DNA from: Sphingobium sp.
Lineage (GTDB): Bacteria; Pseudomonadota; Alphaproteobacteria; Sphingomonadales; Sphingomonadaceae
NCBI GenBank assembly: GCA_023266575.1
Contig: JAHFPV010000002.1
Coordinates: 1-64,000 of the forward strand
Length of the DNA stretch: 64,000 nucleotides
Reading direction: 5' to 3'
The notes under the pieces were generated by a model. It did no database searches. It was not told the DNA's origin and saw only the letters and a program-made list of their open reading frames with translations. Positions 32,295 through 41,633 of this stretch are shown here, piece after piece; positions within the stretch are counted from its first letter, which is position 1, and every line of letters begins with the position of its first letter. Position numbers and translations under genes: made by a program.

Positions 32295-33440
32295 ATGATC
32301 GCCAGCATTGACCCGTTCCACGCCATCGCCATCAGCCGCGAAGCCCACCGCCTCGAAGCGGCAGGGCGCTCCATCCTGCACATGGAATTTGGCCAGCCGT
32401 CCACCGGCGCGCCCGCCGCATCCATCGCCGTCGCGCACCATGTGCTGGACACCGACCCTATGGGCTATTGGGAAAGCCAGCCGCTCAAAGACCGGATCGC
32501 CCGCCATTATCGGGACCGGCATGGCGTCACTATCGATCCTGAACGGATTTTCCTGACCTGCGGCGCATCGCCCGGCCTTGTCTTGGCGCTCACCAGCCTG
32601 TTTGCGCCCGGCGCACGGGTCGCCACCGCCCGCCCCGGCTACGTCGCCTATCGCAACACATTGAAAGCGCTCTATCTGGAGCCGCTAGAAATCCCCTGCG
32701 GCCCAGCCGAACGCTACCAGATCAGCGCCGACGCGCTGTCAGCGCTCGATCCCGCGCCCGACGGCCTCATCCTCGCCAGCCCCGCCAACCCCACCGGCAC
32801 GATCATCCCGGCGGATGAACTCGCCCGCATTGCCGCCACCTGCGCCGCGCGCGGCATCGCCATCATCTCGGACGAAATCTATCACGGCCTGTCCTTCGGC
32901 GACCCGGCCCGATCGATGCTGGAATTCGCCCCCGACGCGATCGTGGTCAACAGCTTCTCCAAATATTTCAGCATGGCCGGCTGGCGTCTGGGCTGGATCG
33001 TCGTGCCGCCTGTCCTGATCGACGCCGCCCGCGCCCGCATGGGCAATCTCTTCCTGACGCCCCCCGTCCTCGCTCAACAGGCCGGGCTACAGGCGTTTGA
33101 GGAGAGCGCCGAACTGGACGGCCATGTCGCCACCTACCGCCGCAACCGGCAGTTGCTGCTGGACGCCCTGCCAGCCCTCGGTCTCGCCAGCATCGCCCCG
33201 CCCGACGGCGCTTTCTACCTCTATGCCGACATCAGCCACCTGACCGACGACAGCCTCGCCTTCTGCCACCGCCTGCTCCAGGACACCGGCGTCGCCACTG
33301 CGCCCGGCATCGATTTCGATCCGGTCGAAGGCCACCACTTCATCCGTTTCAGCTTCGCCGTCTCCACCGACCGCGTAGAGGACGCCATCGCCCGGATGGT
33401 GCCATGGTTCCAGGCTCAGCGTAACGACAAAGCGCCATAA
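32295..33440 (+). CDS. class I/II PLP-dependent aminotransferase
   Basis: A 381-residue fold-type I aminotransferase. Visible family elements are CGASPGLVLALTSLF, ASPANPTGTIIP, ISDEIYHGLSFG and the PLP-lysine motif NSFSKYFSMAGWRLGW. It is closest in look to the AspC/MalY-type group; the amino acid substrate is not evident. It stands alone, with tRNA-Leu downstream on the other strand. Confidence 0.9.
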   Translation: MIASIDPFHAIAISREAHRLEAAGRSILHMEFGQPSTGAPAASIAVAHHVLDTDPMGYWESQPLKDRIARHYRDRHGVTIDPERIFLTCGASPGLVLALTSLFAPGARVATARPGYVAYRNTLKALYLEPLEIPCGPAERYQISADALSALDPAPDGLILASPANPTGTIIPADELARIAATCAARGIAIISDEIYHGLSFGDPARSMLEFAPDAIVVNSFSKYFSMAGWRLGWIVVPPVLIDAARARMGNLFLTPPVLAQQAGLQAFEESAELDGHVATYRRNRQLLLDALPALGLASIAPPDGAFYLYADISHLTDDSLAFCHRLLQDTGVATAPGIDFDPVEGHHFIRFSFAVSTDRVEDAIARMVPWFQAQRNDKAP

Positions 33441-33540
33441 CGGACCCAAAGGGTCCGCAAGGCCGAACGGCGGTCCTTGTCTTTGCGAGGGAAGCCAAGG
33501 CGGCGAATGCCGCCGCCGGCGCTTGAGGCCAAACAAACAG

Positions 33541-33625
33541 TGGTGCGGGCGGTCGGAATCGAACCGACACTCCTTGCGGAACCGGATTTTGAGTCCGGCG
33601 CGTCTACCAGTTTCACCACGCCCGC
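33541..33625 (-). tRNA. tRNA-Leu (anticodon CAA)
   Basis: An 85-base class II tRNA with encoded CCA. The acceptor arms GCGGGCG and CGCCCGC pair fully, the anticodon stem-loop CCGGACTCAAAATCCGG gives CAA, and the variable arm and T-loop GGTTCGATTCC are present. It reads UUG leucine codons. No integrase is next to it. Confidence 0.97.
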
Positions 33626-33855
33626 ACGGCCTGGGTGCCGCCAAATGACAAAATCCTTGCCCCCCGTCCAGCCGAAAATCAGTCCGCGCGACATTCATCA
33701 CCCAAAGTCTCGCACCCGCCCGATTTTCGCTGCACCACAGCAGAGCCGTTGCAGCATTGCTGCCGGAACGATAGCCTCCTTGCGCTATCATCCGCGTGCG
33801 CTATAAGGGCGTCATCGTGCAGATATAGATATGTTCAACGGAGAAGGACCATCCT

Positions 33856-35319
33856 TTGACCGAATCGTCTGCTACGTTCCTGTTATTCGGCGCCACCGGT
33901 GATCTTGCGCGGCGCATGATCTTCCCCTCGCTCTATAATCTCCTGTCGGACGGGCTGCTGCCCGACGACTTTCTGATCGTCGCCTCCGGCCGGTCGGAGA
34001 TGGATGACGATGCCTTCCGCGACGATGTCGACGCGGCGCTGCGTCAATTCCTGGCGGCCGACCGCTACGACGGCCAAGTCGCCGCCACCTTCCGCACCAT
34101 GATCTGCTATCAGCCGGTCGAGGCAGGCAATGCCGTCCAGTTCGCCGCGCTTGCCGAACGGATCGACGGGCGGCTGGAGCGCGGCCTGTCCGTCTATCTT
34201 TCCACCCCGCCCTCGCTCTTTGCCCCCACGGCGCAAGGTCTGGCCGATGCTGGCCTTATCACCCCGCTCACCCGGATCGCGATGGAAAAGCCGATCGGCA
34301 AGGATCTGGCGTCCTCCAAGCAGGTCAATGACGGCATCGGCGCGCTCTTTGCCGAAGATCAGATTTTCCGCGTCGACCATTATCTGGGCAAGGAAACCGT
34401 CCAGAACCTGCTGGCGCTGCGCTTTGGCAATCTGATGTTCGAGCCTTTGTGGAACGCCACCGGCATCGACCATGTCCAGATCACGGTGGGCGAAACCGTG
34501 GGGCTGGAAGGCCGCGTCTCTTATTATGACGGGGTCGGCGCGCTGCGCGACATGGTGCAGAACCATATGCTCCAGATCCTCTCGATCATCGCGATGGAAC
34601 CGCCCGCCCGCATGGACCCCACGTCTGTGCGCGATGAGAAGGTGAAGGCCTTGCGCTCGCTCCGCCCGATGACCGCCGAAACGGTCAAGACCCACAGCGT
34701 CCGCGGCCAATATACGCCGGGCGCAGTCGGCGGCAAAATCGTCACCGGCTATGCCGATGAACTGGGCCAGCCATCGACCACCGAAACCTTTGTCGCGATC
34801 AAGGCGCATATCGACAATTGGCGCTGGCAGGGCGTTCCCTTCTACCTGCGCACCGGCAAGCGGATGCCCGCGCGCCAGTCCGAAATCATGATCCAGTTCA
34901 AGCCGGTCCGCCACTCCATCTTCGGTCGCGACGGTCACGGATCGGGGCTTGAATCCAACACGCTGGTCATCCGCCTCCAGCCCGAAGAATATATCCGCCT
35001 GACCATCATGTCGAAACGGCCGGGCCTTGAGCGGCAGGTGCATCTGGACGAAGTGACGCTCGACGTGTCGCTCACCGCCGCCTTTGCCGGGCAGCGCCGC
35101 CGCATCGCCTATGAACGGCTGATCCTTGACCTGCTGGCCGGCGACGCCACCCTGTTCGTCCGCCGCGACGAGGTGGAGGCGCAATGGGCGTTTATAGACT
35201 CGATCATCGACGGGTGGAAAGAGGCCAATATGAAGCCCGCCCCCTATTCTTCCGGCAACTGGGGTCCATCCTCGGCCATTGCCCTTATCGAACGTGACGG
35301 AGCCAGCTGGCATGACTGA
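33856..35319 (+). CDS. zwf: glucose-6-phosphate 1-dehydrogenase
   Basis: Oxidises glucose 6-phosphate to 6-phosphogluconolactone with NAD(P), the entry to the Entner-Doudoroff route. The 487 residues contain the dinucleotide-binding FGATGDL at 11-17, the substrate and active-site motif DHYLGKE at 174-180, and YFRTGKR-like [15 protein letters not shown]. The start is a TTG with AAGGA seven bases upstream. It overlaps edd by eight bases and leads the cluster zwf-edd-glk-eda. Confidence 0.96.
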   Translation: MTESSATFLLFGATGDLARRMIFPSLYNLLSDGLLPDDFLIVASGRSEMDDDAFRDDVDAALRQFLAADRYDGQVAATFRTMICYQPVEAGNAVQFAALAERIDGRLERGLSVYLSTPPSLFAPTAQGLADAGLITPLTRIAMEKPIGKDLASSKQVNDGIGALFAEDQIFRVDHYLGKETVQNLLALRFGNLMFEPLWNATGIDHVQITVGETVGLEGRVSYYDGVGALRDMVQNHMLQILSIIAMEPPARMDPTSVRDEKVKALRSLRPMTAETVKTHSVRGQYTPGAVGGKIVTGYADELGQPSTTETFVAIKAHIDNWRWQGVPFYLRTGKRMPARQSEIMIQFKPVRHSIFGRDGHGSGLESNTLVIRLQPEEYIRLTIMSKRPGLERQVHLDEVTLDVSLTAAFAGQRRRIAYERLILDLLAGDATLFVRRDEVEAQWAFIDSIIDGWKEANMKPAPYSSGNWGPSSAIALIERDGASWHD

Positions 35320-37138
35320 ACTGCATCCCACCATCGCCAAGGTGACGGAGCGCATCGTCGCGCGCAGCGCCAAAAGCCGCCGCCACTATCTCGACCTCAT
35401 CGAACGGGGCCGGGACGCAGGCACCAACCGTGAGTCGCTGAGTTGCGGCAATCTCGCCCACGCCTTTGCCGCCAGTGGCGAGGACAAGCCCGTCATCCGC
35501 ACCGGCGCGGCGATGAATATCGGCATCGTCACCGCCTATAATGACATGCTGTCCGCGCATCAGCCCTATGGCCGCTATCCCGAAGCGATCAAGCTGGCCG
35601 CCCGCGAAGTCGGCGCCACCGCCCAGGTTGCTGGCGGCGTCCCCGCCATGTGCGACGGCGTGACCCAGGGGCAGGCGGGCATGGACCTCTCGCTCTTCAG
35701 CCGCGACACGATCGCGCTCTCCACCGCCATCTCCCTGTCCCACGCCATGTTTGAAGGCGTCGCCCTGCTTGGCATTTGCGACAAGATCGTGCCTGGCCTG
35801 CTGATGGGCGCGCTGCGCTTTGGCCATCTGCCGACCATCCTGATCCCCGCCGGGCCGATGCCATCCGGCCTCGCCAACAAGGAAAAGGTCCGCATCCGCC
35901 AGCTTTATGCCGAAGGGAAAGTGGGCAAGGACGAACTGCTCGAATCCGAAAGCGCCAGCTATCATGGCGCTGGCACCTGCACCTTCTATGGCACCGCCAA
36001 TAGCAACCAGATGATGATGGAAGTGATGGGTCTCCACATGCCCGCCGCCGCCTTCGTCAACCCCGGCACGAAGCTGCGCCAGGAACTCACCCGCGCCGCC
36101 ACCCACCGCCTCGCCAGCATCGGCTGGGACGGCGATGATTATCGTCCACTCGGCCACTGCGTCGATGAAAAGGCGATCGTCAACGCCATCATCGGCCTGA
36201 TGGCAACCGGCGGCTCCACCAACCACGCCATCCATCTGCCCGCCATCGCCCGCGCCGCCGGGATCAGCATCGACTGGACCGATTTCGCCGAAATCTCCGA
36301 TGCTGTCCCGCTGCTCGCCCGCGTCTATCCCAACGGCTCCGGCGACGTGAACCATTTTCACGCCGCTGGCGGCATGAGCTATATCATCCGCGAACTGCTC
36401 GCCAGCGGGCTGCTCCACCGCGACATCATGACCGTCGCGCGCGGCGACCTCACTGACTATGGCAAGGAACCGGTGCTGGAAAATGACGCGCTGCAATGGC
36501 GCGACGTCCCCGCCTCGCGCGACGACAATATGCTCCGCCCCGTGTCCAACCCGTTCAGCGCCGATGGCGGCATGAAGCTGCTGGCGGGCAATCTGGGCCG
36601 CTGCGTCATGAAGGTCAGCGCCGTCGATCCCGCCCTCTGGACCATCGAGGCACCGGCTGCCGTATTCCACGATCAGGACGACGTCCTGCGCGCCTTCAAG
36701 GCGGGCGAACTGGAACGCGACGTCGTCGTCGTCGTCCGCTTCCAGGGACCAAAGGCCAACGGGATGCCCGAACTGCACAAGCTGACGCCCGCACTGGGCG
36801 TGCTACAGGATCGCGGTTTCAAGGTCGCACTGGTGACCGATGGCCGCATGTCCGGCGCATCCGGCAAAGTCCCCGCCGCCATCCACCTTTCGCCCGAAGC
36901 ACTGGGCGGCGGCCCCATCGGCAAGCTGCGCGACGGCGATCTCGTCCGGGTCTGCGCCCAGAGCGGCACCATCGACGCGCTGGTCGATGCCGCAATCTGG
37001 GACGCCCGCGACATCCCCGCCGCCCCGCCCCCGCCCTATGATACCGGTCGCGAACTTTTCGCCCTGTTCCGCCATCATAGCGACCTGGCCGAACAGGGCG
37101 CCTCCCCCATCCTCGCCGCCATGGAAGCCGAGCTTTAA
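35312..37138 (+). CDS. edd: phosphogluconate dehydratase
   Basis: Iron-sulfur dehydratase that turns 6-phosphogluconate into 2-keto-3-deoxy-6-phosphogluconate. The 608 residues match the family. Cluster-related cysteines are seen in [21 protein letters not shown] and [16 protein letters not shown], with [20 protein letters not shown] and [19 protein letters not shown] further on. The ATG is chosen because GGAG lies upstream and an earlier in-frame start would extend 33 bases into zwf. It is the second gene of the cluster. Confidence 0.97.
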   Translation: MTELHPTIAKVTERIVARSAKSRRHYLDLIERGRDAGTNRESLSCGNLAHAFAASGEDKPVIRTGAAMNIGIVTAYNDMLSAHQPYGRYPEAIKLAAREVGATAQVAGGVPAMCDGVTQGQAGMDLSLFSRDTIALSTAISLSHAMFEGVALLGICDKIVPGLLMGALRFGHLPTILIPAGPMPSGLANKEKVRIRQLYAEGKVGKDELLESESASYHGAGTCTFYGTANSNQMMMEVMGLHMPAAAFVNPGTKLRQELTRAATHRLASIGWDGDDYRPLGHCVDEKAIVNAIIGLMATGGSTNHAIHLPAIARAAGISIDWTDFAEISDAVPLLARVYPNGSGDVNHFHAAGGMSYIIRELLASGLLHRDIMTVARGDLTDYGKEPVLENDALQWRDVPASRDDNMLRPVSNPFSADGGMKLLAGNLGRCVMKVSAVDPALWTIEAPAAVFHDQDDVLRAFKAGELERDVVVVVRFQGPKANGMPELHKLTPALGVLQDRGFKVALVTDGRMSGASGKVPAAIHLSPEALGGGPIGKLRDGDLVRVCAQSGTIDALVDAAIWDARDIPAAPPPPYDTGRELFALFRHHSDLAEQGASPILAAMEAEL

Positions 37139-37154
37139 CCCTAACTTCCGTCAT

Positions 37155-37170
37155 CCCCGCGAAAGCGGGG
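37155..37170. repeat. small REP-like hairpin between edd and glk
   Basis: CCCCGC-GAAA-GCGGGG forms a perfect 6-bp stem with a GAAA tetraloop, within the common sphingomonad repeat CGTCATCCCCGCGAAAGCGG. It lies 17 bases after the edd stop, inside the cluster, and may stabilise or partly end the upstream mRNA. Confidence 0.6.
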
Positions 37171-37243
37171 ACCCATCTCCCGACCTTGCGGTTTCAACCG
37201 TTGGCGGAGACGACAATAAGAATATGTTTTGAGGCGCCTGACC

Positions 37244-38218
37244 ATGACCAACATCATCGCCGCCGACATTGGCGGCACCAACGCCCGCTTCGCGCGCGCC
37301 TCGCTCGACGATCGCGGCGTGCCGACGCTCGGCACCGTGCGCAAATATAAGGTCGCCGACTATCCCAGCCTGCAAGCCTGCTGGGCCGCCTTTGCCGAAG
37401 ACGAAGCCAAAGGTGGCGAAGGCGACCTGCCCGACGCCGTCTCGATCGCTTTCGCCACCGCCATCGGTCGCGAAGTCATCAAGCTGACCAACTCCAGCTG
37501 GGTCGTCCGTGCCGATACGCTGGCCGACGATCTGGGCGTCCGCACCGTCAAGCTGGTCAATGATTTCGAGGCGGTTGCCCACGCCGTCTCGCGCCTTCCG
37601 CAAGAAAATCTCCCTTTGCTCTTCGGCGAGGACCGCCCCTTCCCCCGCGATGGCGGCGTCACCATCCTTGGCCCCGGCACCGGCCTTGGCGTCGCGATGA
37701 TCGCCTATGACAATGGCCATCCCCATGTCATCGCGACCGAAGGCGGCCATCTCGACTTCGCCCCGCTCGACAGCCTAGAGGAAAAAATCCTCGCCTATCT
37801 GCGCGACAAATTCCTCCGCGTCTCGACCGAGCGGATCGTGTCCGGCCCCGGCCTCAACTATATCTACAAGGCGATGGCGACCATCGGCCATGATCGCGTC
37901 ATGCTGATGGAGGACCCCGAATTGTGGCAGGCGGCGCTGGAGGATAGCGATCCCTTCGCCCGCGCCGCGCTCGAACGCTTCTGCCTCTGTTACGGATCGG
38001 TCGCGGGCGACCTCGCGCTCGCCCATGGTCCCCATGCCGTGGTGCTGGCCGGTGGCCTGACCCAGCGGATGCGCGACTTCCTGCCGCACAGCGGCTTCCA
38101 CACCCGTTTCAAGGCCAAGGGCCGGTTCGAAAGCCTGATGGCCTCCGTCCCGATCCGTATGGCCATCCATGATGAAATCGGCCTGTTCGGGGCCGCCGCC
38201 GCCTTTAGGGAGCAATGA
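37244..38218 (+). CDS. glk: glucokinase
   Basis: Phosphorylates glucose to feed zwf. The 324-residue product has the ATP-binding ADIGGTNARFARA near the N-terminus, the sugar-binding LVNDFEAVAHAV, GPGTGLGVAMI and EGGHLDFAPL, and C-terminal VLAGGLTQRM, all typical of the bacterial Glk family without a ROK cysteine cluster. GAGG lies upstream of the ATG used; an in-frame TTG five codons earlier is less likely. The gene is separated from edd by about 105 bases holding a short hairpin, and its stop overlaps the ATG two codons before the eda start used here. Confidence 0.95.
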   Translation: MTNIIAADIGGTNARFARASLDDRGVPTLGTVRKYKVADYPSLQACWAAFAEDEAKGGEGDLPDAVSIAFATAIGREVIKLTNSSWVVRADTLADDLGVRTVKLVNDFEAVAHAVSRLPQENLPLLFGEDRPFPRDGGVTILGPGTGLGVAMIAYDNGHPHVIATEGGHLDFAPLDSLEEKILAYLRDKFLRVSTERIVSGPGLNYIYKAMATIGHDRVMLMEDPELWQAALEDSDPFARAALERFCLCYGSVAGDLALAHGPHAVVLAGGLTQRMRDFLPHSGFHTRFKAKGRFESLMASVPIRMAIHDEIGLFGAAAAFREQ

Positions 38219-38220
38219 AC

Positions 38221-38844
38221 ATGAGCAAATTGACCGTCGAAAAAGTGATGGGCCTCGCCCCGGTAATCCCGGTGCTGGTGGTCGACCGGGTCGAGGACGC
38301 CCTCACCATCGCCCGCGCCCTTGTCGCCGGTGGCCTGCCCGCGCTCGAAGTCACGCTGCGCACCCCCGCCGCGCTTGATGTGATCCGGGAAATGAGCCAG
38401 GTCGAAGGAGCGGTCGTCGGCGCAGGCACCGTCCTAAACCCCGAACAGCTCGACGCCGCGATGGAGGCAGGTGCGCGCTTCATCGTCAGCCCCGGCCTCA
38501 CCAAGCCGCTGGGCAAGGCCGCGATCGCCGCCAAAATCCCCTTCCTGCCCGGCACCGCCACGGCGGGCGACATCATGCGCGGCATGGACATGGGCCTGAC
38601 CCATTTCAAATTCTTCCCCGCCGAAACATCGGGCGGCCTGCCAGCGCTCAAAGCCCTCGCCGCACCGCTCCACACCGCCCGCTTCTGCCCCACCGGCGGC
38701 ATCACGCTCAAAAGCGCCCCGGAATGGCTGGCCCAACCCTTCATCAAATGCGTCGGCGGCAGCTGGGTCGTACCAAAGGGACCGGTCGATGGCGCAAAGA
38801 TCGAAGAACTGGCCCGCGCCGCCGCCGCCCTCCCGCGCGGATAA
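38221..38844 (+). CDS. eda: KDPG aldolase
   Basis: Splits 2-keto-3-deoxy-6-phosphogluconate into pyruvate and glyceraldehyde 3-phosphate, the last step of the cluster. The 207-residue class I aldolase has the general-base Glu in ALEVTLRTP, the Schiff-base Lys in THFKFFPAE and the phosphate site CPTGGI. Two ATGs are possible; the second is used because GGGAG stands eight bases before it, whereas it is only two bases from the first, which overlaps the glk stop. Confidence 0.95.
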   Translation: MSKLTVEKVMGLAPVIPVLVVDRVEDALTIARALVAGGLPALEVTLRTPAALDVIREMSQVEGAVVGAGTVLNPEQLDAAMEAGARFIVSPGLTKPLGKAAIAAKIPFLPGTATAGDIMRGMDMGLTHFKFFPAETSGGLPALKALAAPLHTARFCPTGGITLKSAPEWLAQPFIKCVGGSWVVPKGPVDGAKIEELARAAAALPRG

Positions 38845-38909
38845 AAGTGGGCGGATGACGTAGGGCGGGGCCATTGCGCCCCGCCACATCGCGCCCTAGA
38901 TGGAACGCC

Positions 38910-39422
38910 ATGATGACCCGTCGGCTGCTCCCCTATCTCGCCCTGCTCCTGTCCGGCTGCACCGGCGCGCAGCTGAGCTATCCCTCGCTCGCCAAGCGCC
39001 CGATCGAGAGCGCCCCGGTCGCCGAAGCTACCCCGCCCCCGGCCCCTGTCGCCGCAGACGCCAAACTGGCCGCGCAGATCAGCCGCTTCACCGCCCAGTC
39101 GGAAACCGGCCGCACCGGCTTCGACGCTGCCTACGCCGCGGCTGAAAAAGCCGCCCGCGCCGCGTCGGGATCGTCGGTATCCAGCGACGCCTGGGTCGCC
39201 GCGCAGGTCGCCATCAGCGCGCTGGAAACCGCCCGCAACGACAGCGTCTCCGCCCTCGCCAGCCTCGACACCCTCTATGTCGATCGCACCAGCGCCATCG
39301 CCGATGGCAAGGAAAATGGCGGCCTCGACGCCCTCGACACCGCCCGCACCGCCGCCCTCGCCATCGTCGACAACCAGAATGACCGCATCGACGCGCTCAA
39401 GGGCCAGCTGGCCCAGCCTTAG
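38910..39422 (+). CDS. putative lipoprotein
   Basis: A 170-residue protein with a lipoprotein signal: MMTRRLLPYLALLLSGCTGA places the lipid-attachment Cys at residue 17 after LLSG. The rest is Ala/Asp-rich and helical, with two repeats of an ALETAR/ALDTAR pattern, and no recognised domain. It is probably held in the inner or outer membrane facing the periplasm. It is a separate gene after eda. Confidence 0.7.
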   Translation: MMTRRLLPYLALLLSGCTGAQLSYPSLAKRPIESAPVAEATPPPAPVAADAKLAAQISRFTAQSETGRTGFDAAYAAAEKAARAASGSSVSSDAWVAAQVAISALETARNDSVSALASLDTLYVDRTSAIADGKENGGLDALDTARTAALAIVDNQNDRIDALKGQLAQP

Positions 39423-39440
39423 GGCGGAATAAACCCCACT

Positions 39441-39507
39441 CCGTTCGTTTCGAGCGAAGTCGAGAAACGTCGCGCGGAGGTTTCTCGACTTCGCTCGAAA
39501 CGAACGG
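39441..39507. repeat. REP-like element with perfect 28-base arms
   Basis: The left arm (39441-39468, starting CCGTTCGTTTCGAGCGAAGT) and the right arm (39480-39507) are exact reverse complements over 28 bases with an 11-base spacer. The right arm is identical to 59405-59432, and the ends match the element at 25855-25962. It lies between two convergent genes and could also act as a terminator. Confidence 0.85.
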
Positions 39508-39529
39508 GTAACGGTAAAGTTATCGCGCC

Positions 39530-40099
39530 CTAAACCGCGTCCACTGCCGCCTTATGCGCCCGCGCATAATCGACATAACGCGCCGCGCCACCCCTCACCT
39601 TCTTCACCATCTCATCGGACAGGTCGCGCATATATTTGGCCGGTCGCCCCGCCCAAAGCTGCCGCCCCGGCAGTCGCTTACCCGGCGAGAGCAAGGCACC
39701 CGCCGCCAGCATCCCGTCACTCTCGATCACGCAGCCATCCATGACGATCGCGCCCAGCCCCACAAAGGCCCGGTCCTCCAGCGTGCAACCATGCACCATC
39801 GCCATATGGCCGATCAGCACATCATCCCCGATGATCGTCGGCCACCCTTCCAGCGGCCGGTCGATCCCGTCGCCGGGGCTGTCGCAATGGATCACCGTGC
39901 CATCCTGCACATTGCTGCGCGCGCCGATCCGTATCTGGTTCACGTCCGCGCGGATGACGCAATTATACCAGATGCTCGCATCCTCGCCGATCTCGACATC
40001 GCCGATGATCCGGCATCCCGGCGCGATGAAGGCGCTGGGGTGGATAACCGGCGCCTTGCCCTTGAACGGAATGAGGCTGACGCCCGGATAGTCACTCAT
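39530..40099 (-). CDS. gamma-class carbonic anhydrase-like protein
   Basis: A 189-residue left-handed beta-helix protein of the YrdA/PaaY/CaiE family. Hexapeptide repeats run through IGDVEIGEDASIWYNCVIRA and onward, and the metal ligands are seen as the His in GTVIHCDSPG and the pair in LIGHMAMVHGC. The family binds zinc or iron and may hydrate CO2; activity is not certain for every member. The ATG is one base after the hemB stop, so it is cotranscribed with hemB. Confidence 0.88.
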   Translation of the reverse strand: MSDYPGVSLIPFKGKAPVIHPSAFIAPGCRIIGDVEIGEDASIWYNCVIRADVNQIRIGARSNVQDGTVIHCDSPGDGIDRPLEGWPTIIGDDVLIGHMAMVHGCTLEDRAFVGLGAIVMDGCVIESDGMLAAGALLSPGKRLPGRQLWAGRPAKYMRDLSDEMVKKVRGGAARYVDYARAHKAAVDAV

Positions 40100-40100
40100 C

Positions 40101-41096
40101 TCACGCCCCCAGCAGCCGCGCCGCGTGCAGCGCATGGTAGGTCAGCACGCCCGAACAACCCGCCCGCTTGAACGCCATCAGCGTCTCCAGCACCAGCGCG
40201 TCGCGGTCCCCCGCGCCAGCGGCAGCGGCATGTTCGATCATCGCATATTCGCCCGACACCTGATAGGCGAACACCGGCACCGCAAACTGCTCCTTAACCC
40301 GGCGGATGATGTCGAGATAGGGCAGCCCCGGCTTCACCATCACGCTGTCCGCGCCCTCGGCCAGGTCCAACGCCACCTCGCGCAATGCTTCTTGCCCGTT
40401 GGCCGGGTCCATCTGGTAATTTTTCTTGTCGCCCTTCAACAACCCGCGCGATCCCACCGCATCGCGGAACGGCCCGTAAAAGGCGCTCGCATATTTTGCG
40501 GCATAGGACATGATCTGGACATTGGCATGGCCGTCCGCCTCCAGCGCCGCGCGGATCGCGCCGACCCGCCCGTCCATCATGTCGCTGGGCGCAATGATGT
40601 CCGCCCCCGCCGCCGCCTGGTTGAGCGACTGGCCGATCAGCACATCGACGGTCGCATCGTTGAGAACATAGCCGGTGTCGTCCAGCAGCCCGTCCTGCCC
40701 GTGCGCCGTATAGGGGTCCAGCGCCACATCAGTCAGCACGCCGATATCCGGCACCGCATCCTTGATCGCCCGGATCGCCCGGCACATCAGATTGTCGGGA
40801 TTGAGCGCCTCCGCCCCATCATCGCTGCGCCGCTCGGCCTGCGTATTGGGAAACAGCGCCAGACAGGGAATCCCGGCATCCCGCGCATCCCGCGCCCGCG
40901 CGACGATGCCATCCACCGACCATCGCGACACGCCGGGCAGCGCCGCGATCGGCTCCTCGACATGATCCCCCTCGGTCACGAACAAGGGCCAGATGAAATC
41001 GCTGGGTGACAGGCGATTTTCCGCAAACATCGCCCGGCTCCACGCCGAAGCCCGCACGCGCCGCATCCGCAGCGCCGGATAGGAAGATTGGCTCAT
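40101..41096 (-). CDS. hemB: delta-aminolevulinic acid dehydratase (porphobilinogen synthase)
   Basis: Condenses two 5-aminolevulinate molecules into porphobilinogen for haem and cobalamin. The 331 residues include the Schiff-base lysines in MSYAAKYASAFYGPFRDA and SVMVKPGLPYLD. At the metal site the sequence is DVALDPYTAHGQDG, with Asp/Ala replacing the cysteines of zinc enzymes, so this is the magnesium-type enzyme known from Pseudomonas and rhizobia. It is the first gene of a two-gene unit. Confidence 0.96.
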   Translation of the reverse strand: MSQSSYPALRMRRVRASAWSRAMFAENRLSPSDFIWPLFVTEGDHVEEPIAALPGVSRWSVDGIVARARDARDAGIPCLALFPNTQAERRSDDGAEALNPDNLMCRAIRAIKDAVPDIGVLTDVALDPYTAHGQDGLLDDTGYVLNDATVDVLIGQSLNQAAAGADIIAPSDMMDGRVGAIRAALEADGHANVQIMSYAAKYASAFYGPFRDAVGSRGLLKGDKKNYQMDPANGQEALREVALDLAEGADSVMVKPGLPYLDIIRRVKEQFAVPVFAYQVSGEYAMIEHAAAAGAGDRDALVLETLMAFKRAGCSGVLTYHALHAARLLGA

Positions 41097-41240
41097 GGCG
41101 CGGGTCTAGGCGCGGTCGAGCGGGGGATCAAGCAAGAGTGATCAAACAGGGGACGTCCCGCTCCTCAGCGCGGAAAGAATAGGGACTATCCAATCCGGTC
41201 CCCCATTCCCACGATCCTGCCGATATCCTAGAAGCCGCCC

Positions 41241-41627
41241 ATGCGCACCGTCCATCACATAGCCATCATCTGTTCCGACTATGCCCGCTCTCGCGCCTTT
41301 TACCGCGACATATTGCAGTTGCCGGTGATCCGCGAAGTCTGGCGCGCCGAACGCCAGTCGTGGAAGTGCGATCTGGACGCGGGCAATACCCAGATCGAAC
41401 TATTTTCCTTCCCCAACCCGCCTGCCCGCATAAGCCGCCCGGAAGCCTGCGGCCTGCGACACCTTGCCTTCACCATCGCCAATATCGATGCGGAGGTAGC
41501 GCGGCTCGACGCCGCCGGGGTCGCGTGCGAACCGATCCGGATCGATGAATATACCGGCCAGCGCTTCACTTTCTTCACCGACCCTGACGGGCTGCCGCTC
41601 GAACTTTATGAGCAGCCGACGCCCTGA
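41241..41627 (+). CDS. VOC family protein, YaeR/glyoxalase-like
   Basis: A 128-residue vicinal-oxygen-chelate protein. Metal-ligand positions are the His in MRTVHHIAIICSDY, the Glu in TQIELFSF, the His in GLRHLAFTI and the Glu in GLPLELYEQ. The layout matches the YaeR group of glyoxalase I-like proteins, whose physiological substrate is not established. Confidence 0.85.
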   Translation: MRTVHHIAIICSDYARSRAFYRDILQLPVIREVWRAERQSWKCDLDAGNTQIELFSFPNPPARISRPEACGLRHLAFTIANIDAEVARLDAAGVACEPIRIDEYTGQRFTFFTDPDGLPLELYEQPTP

Positions 41628-41633
41628 CCTCCG

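Noticed and set aside
33541-33625. tRNA-Leu as the ICE attachment site
   Set aside because: It lies about 8 kb inside ordinary chromosomal genes with no integrase or repeated tRNA end near it.
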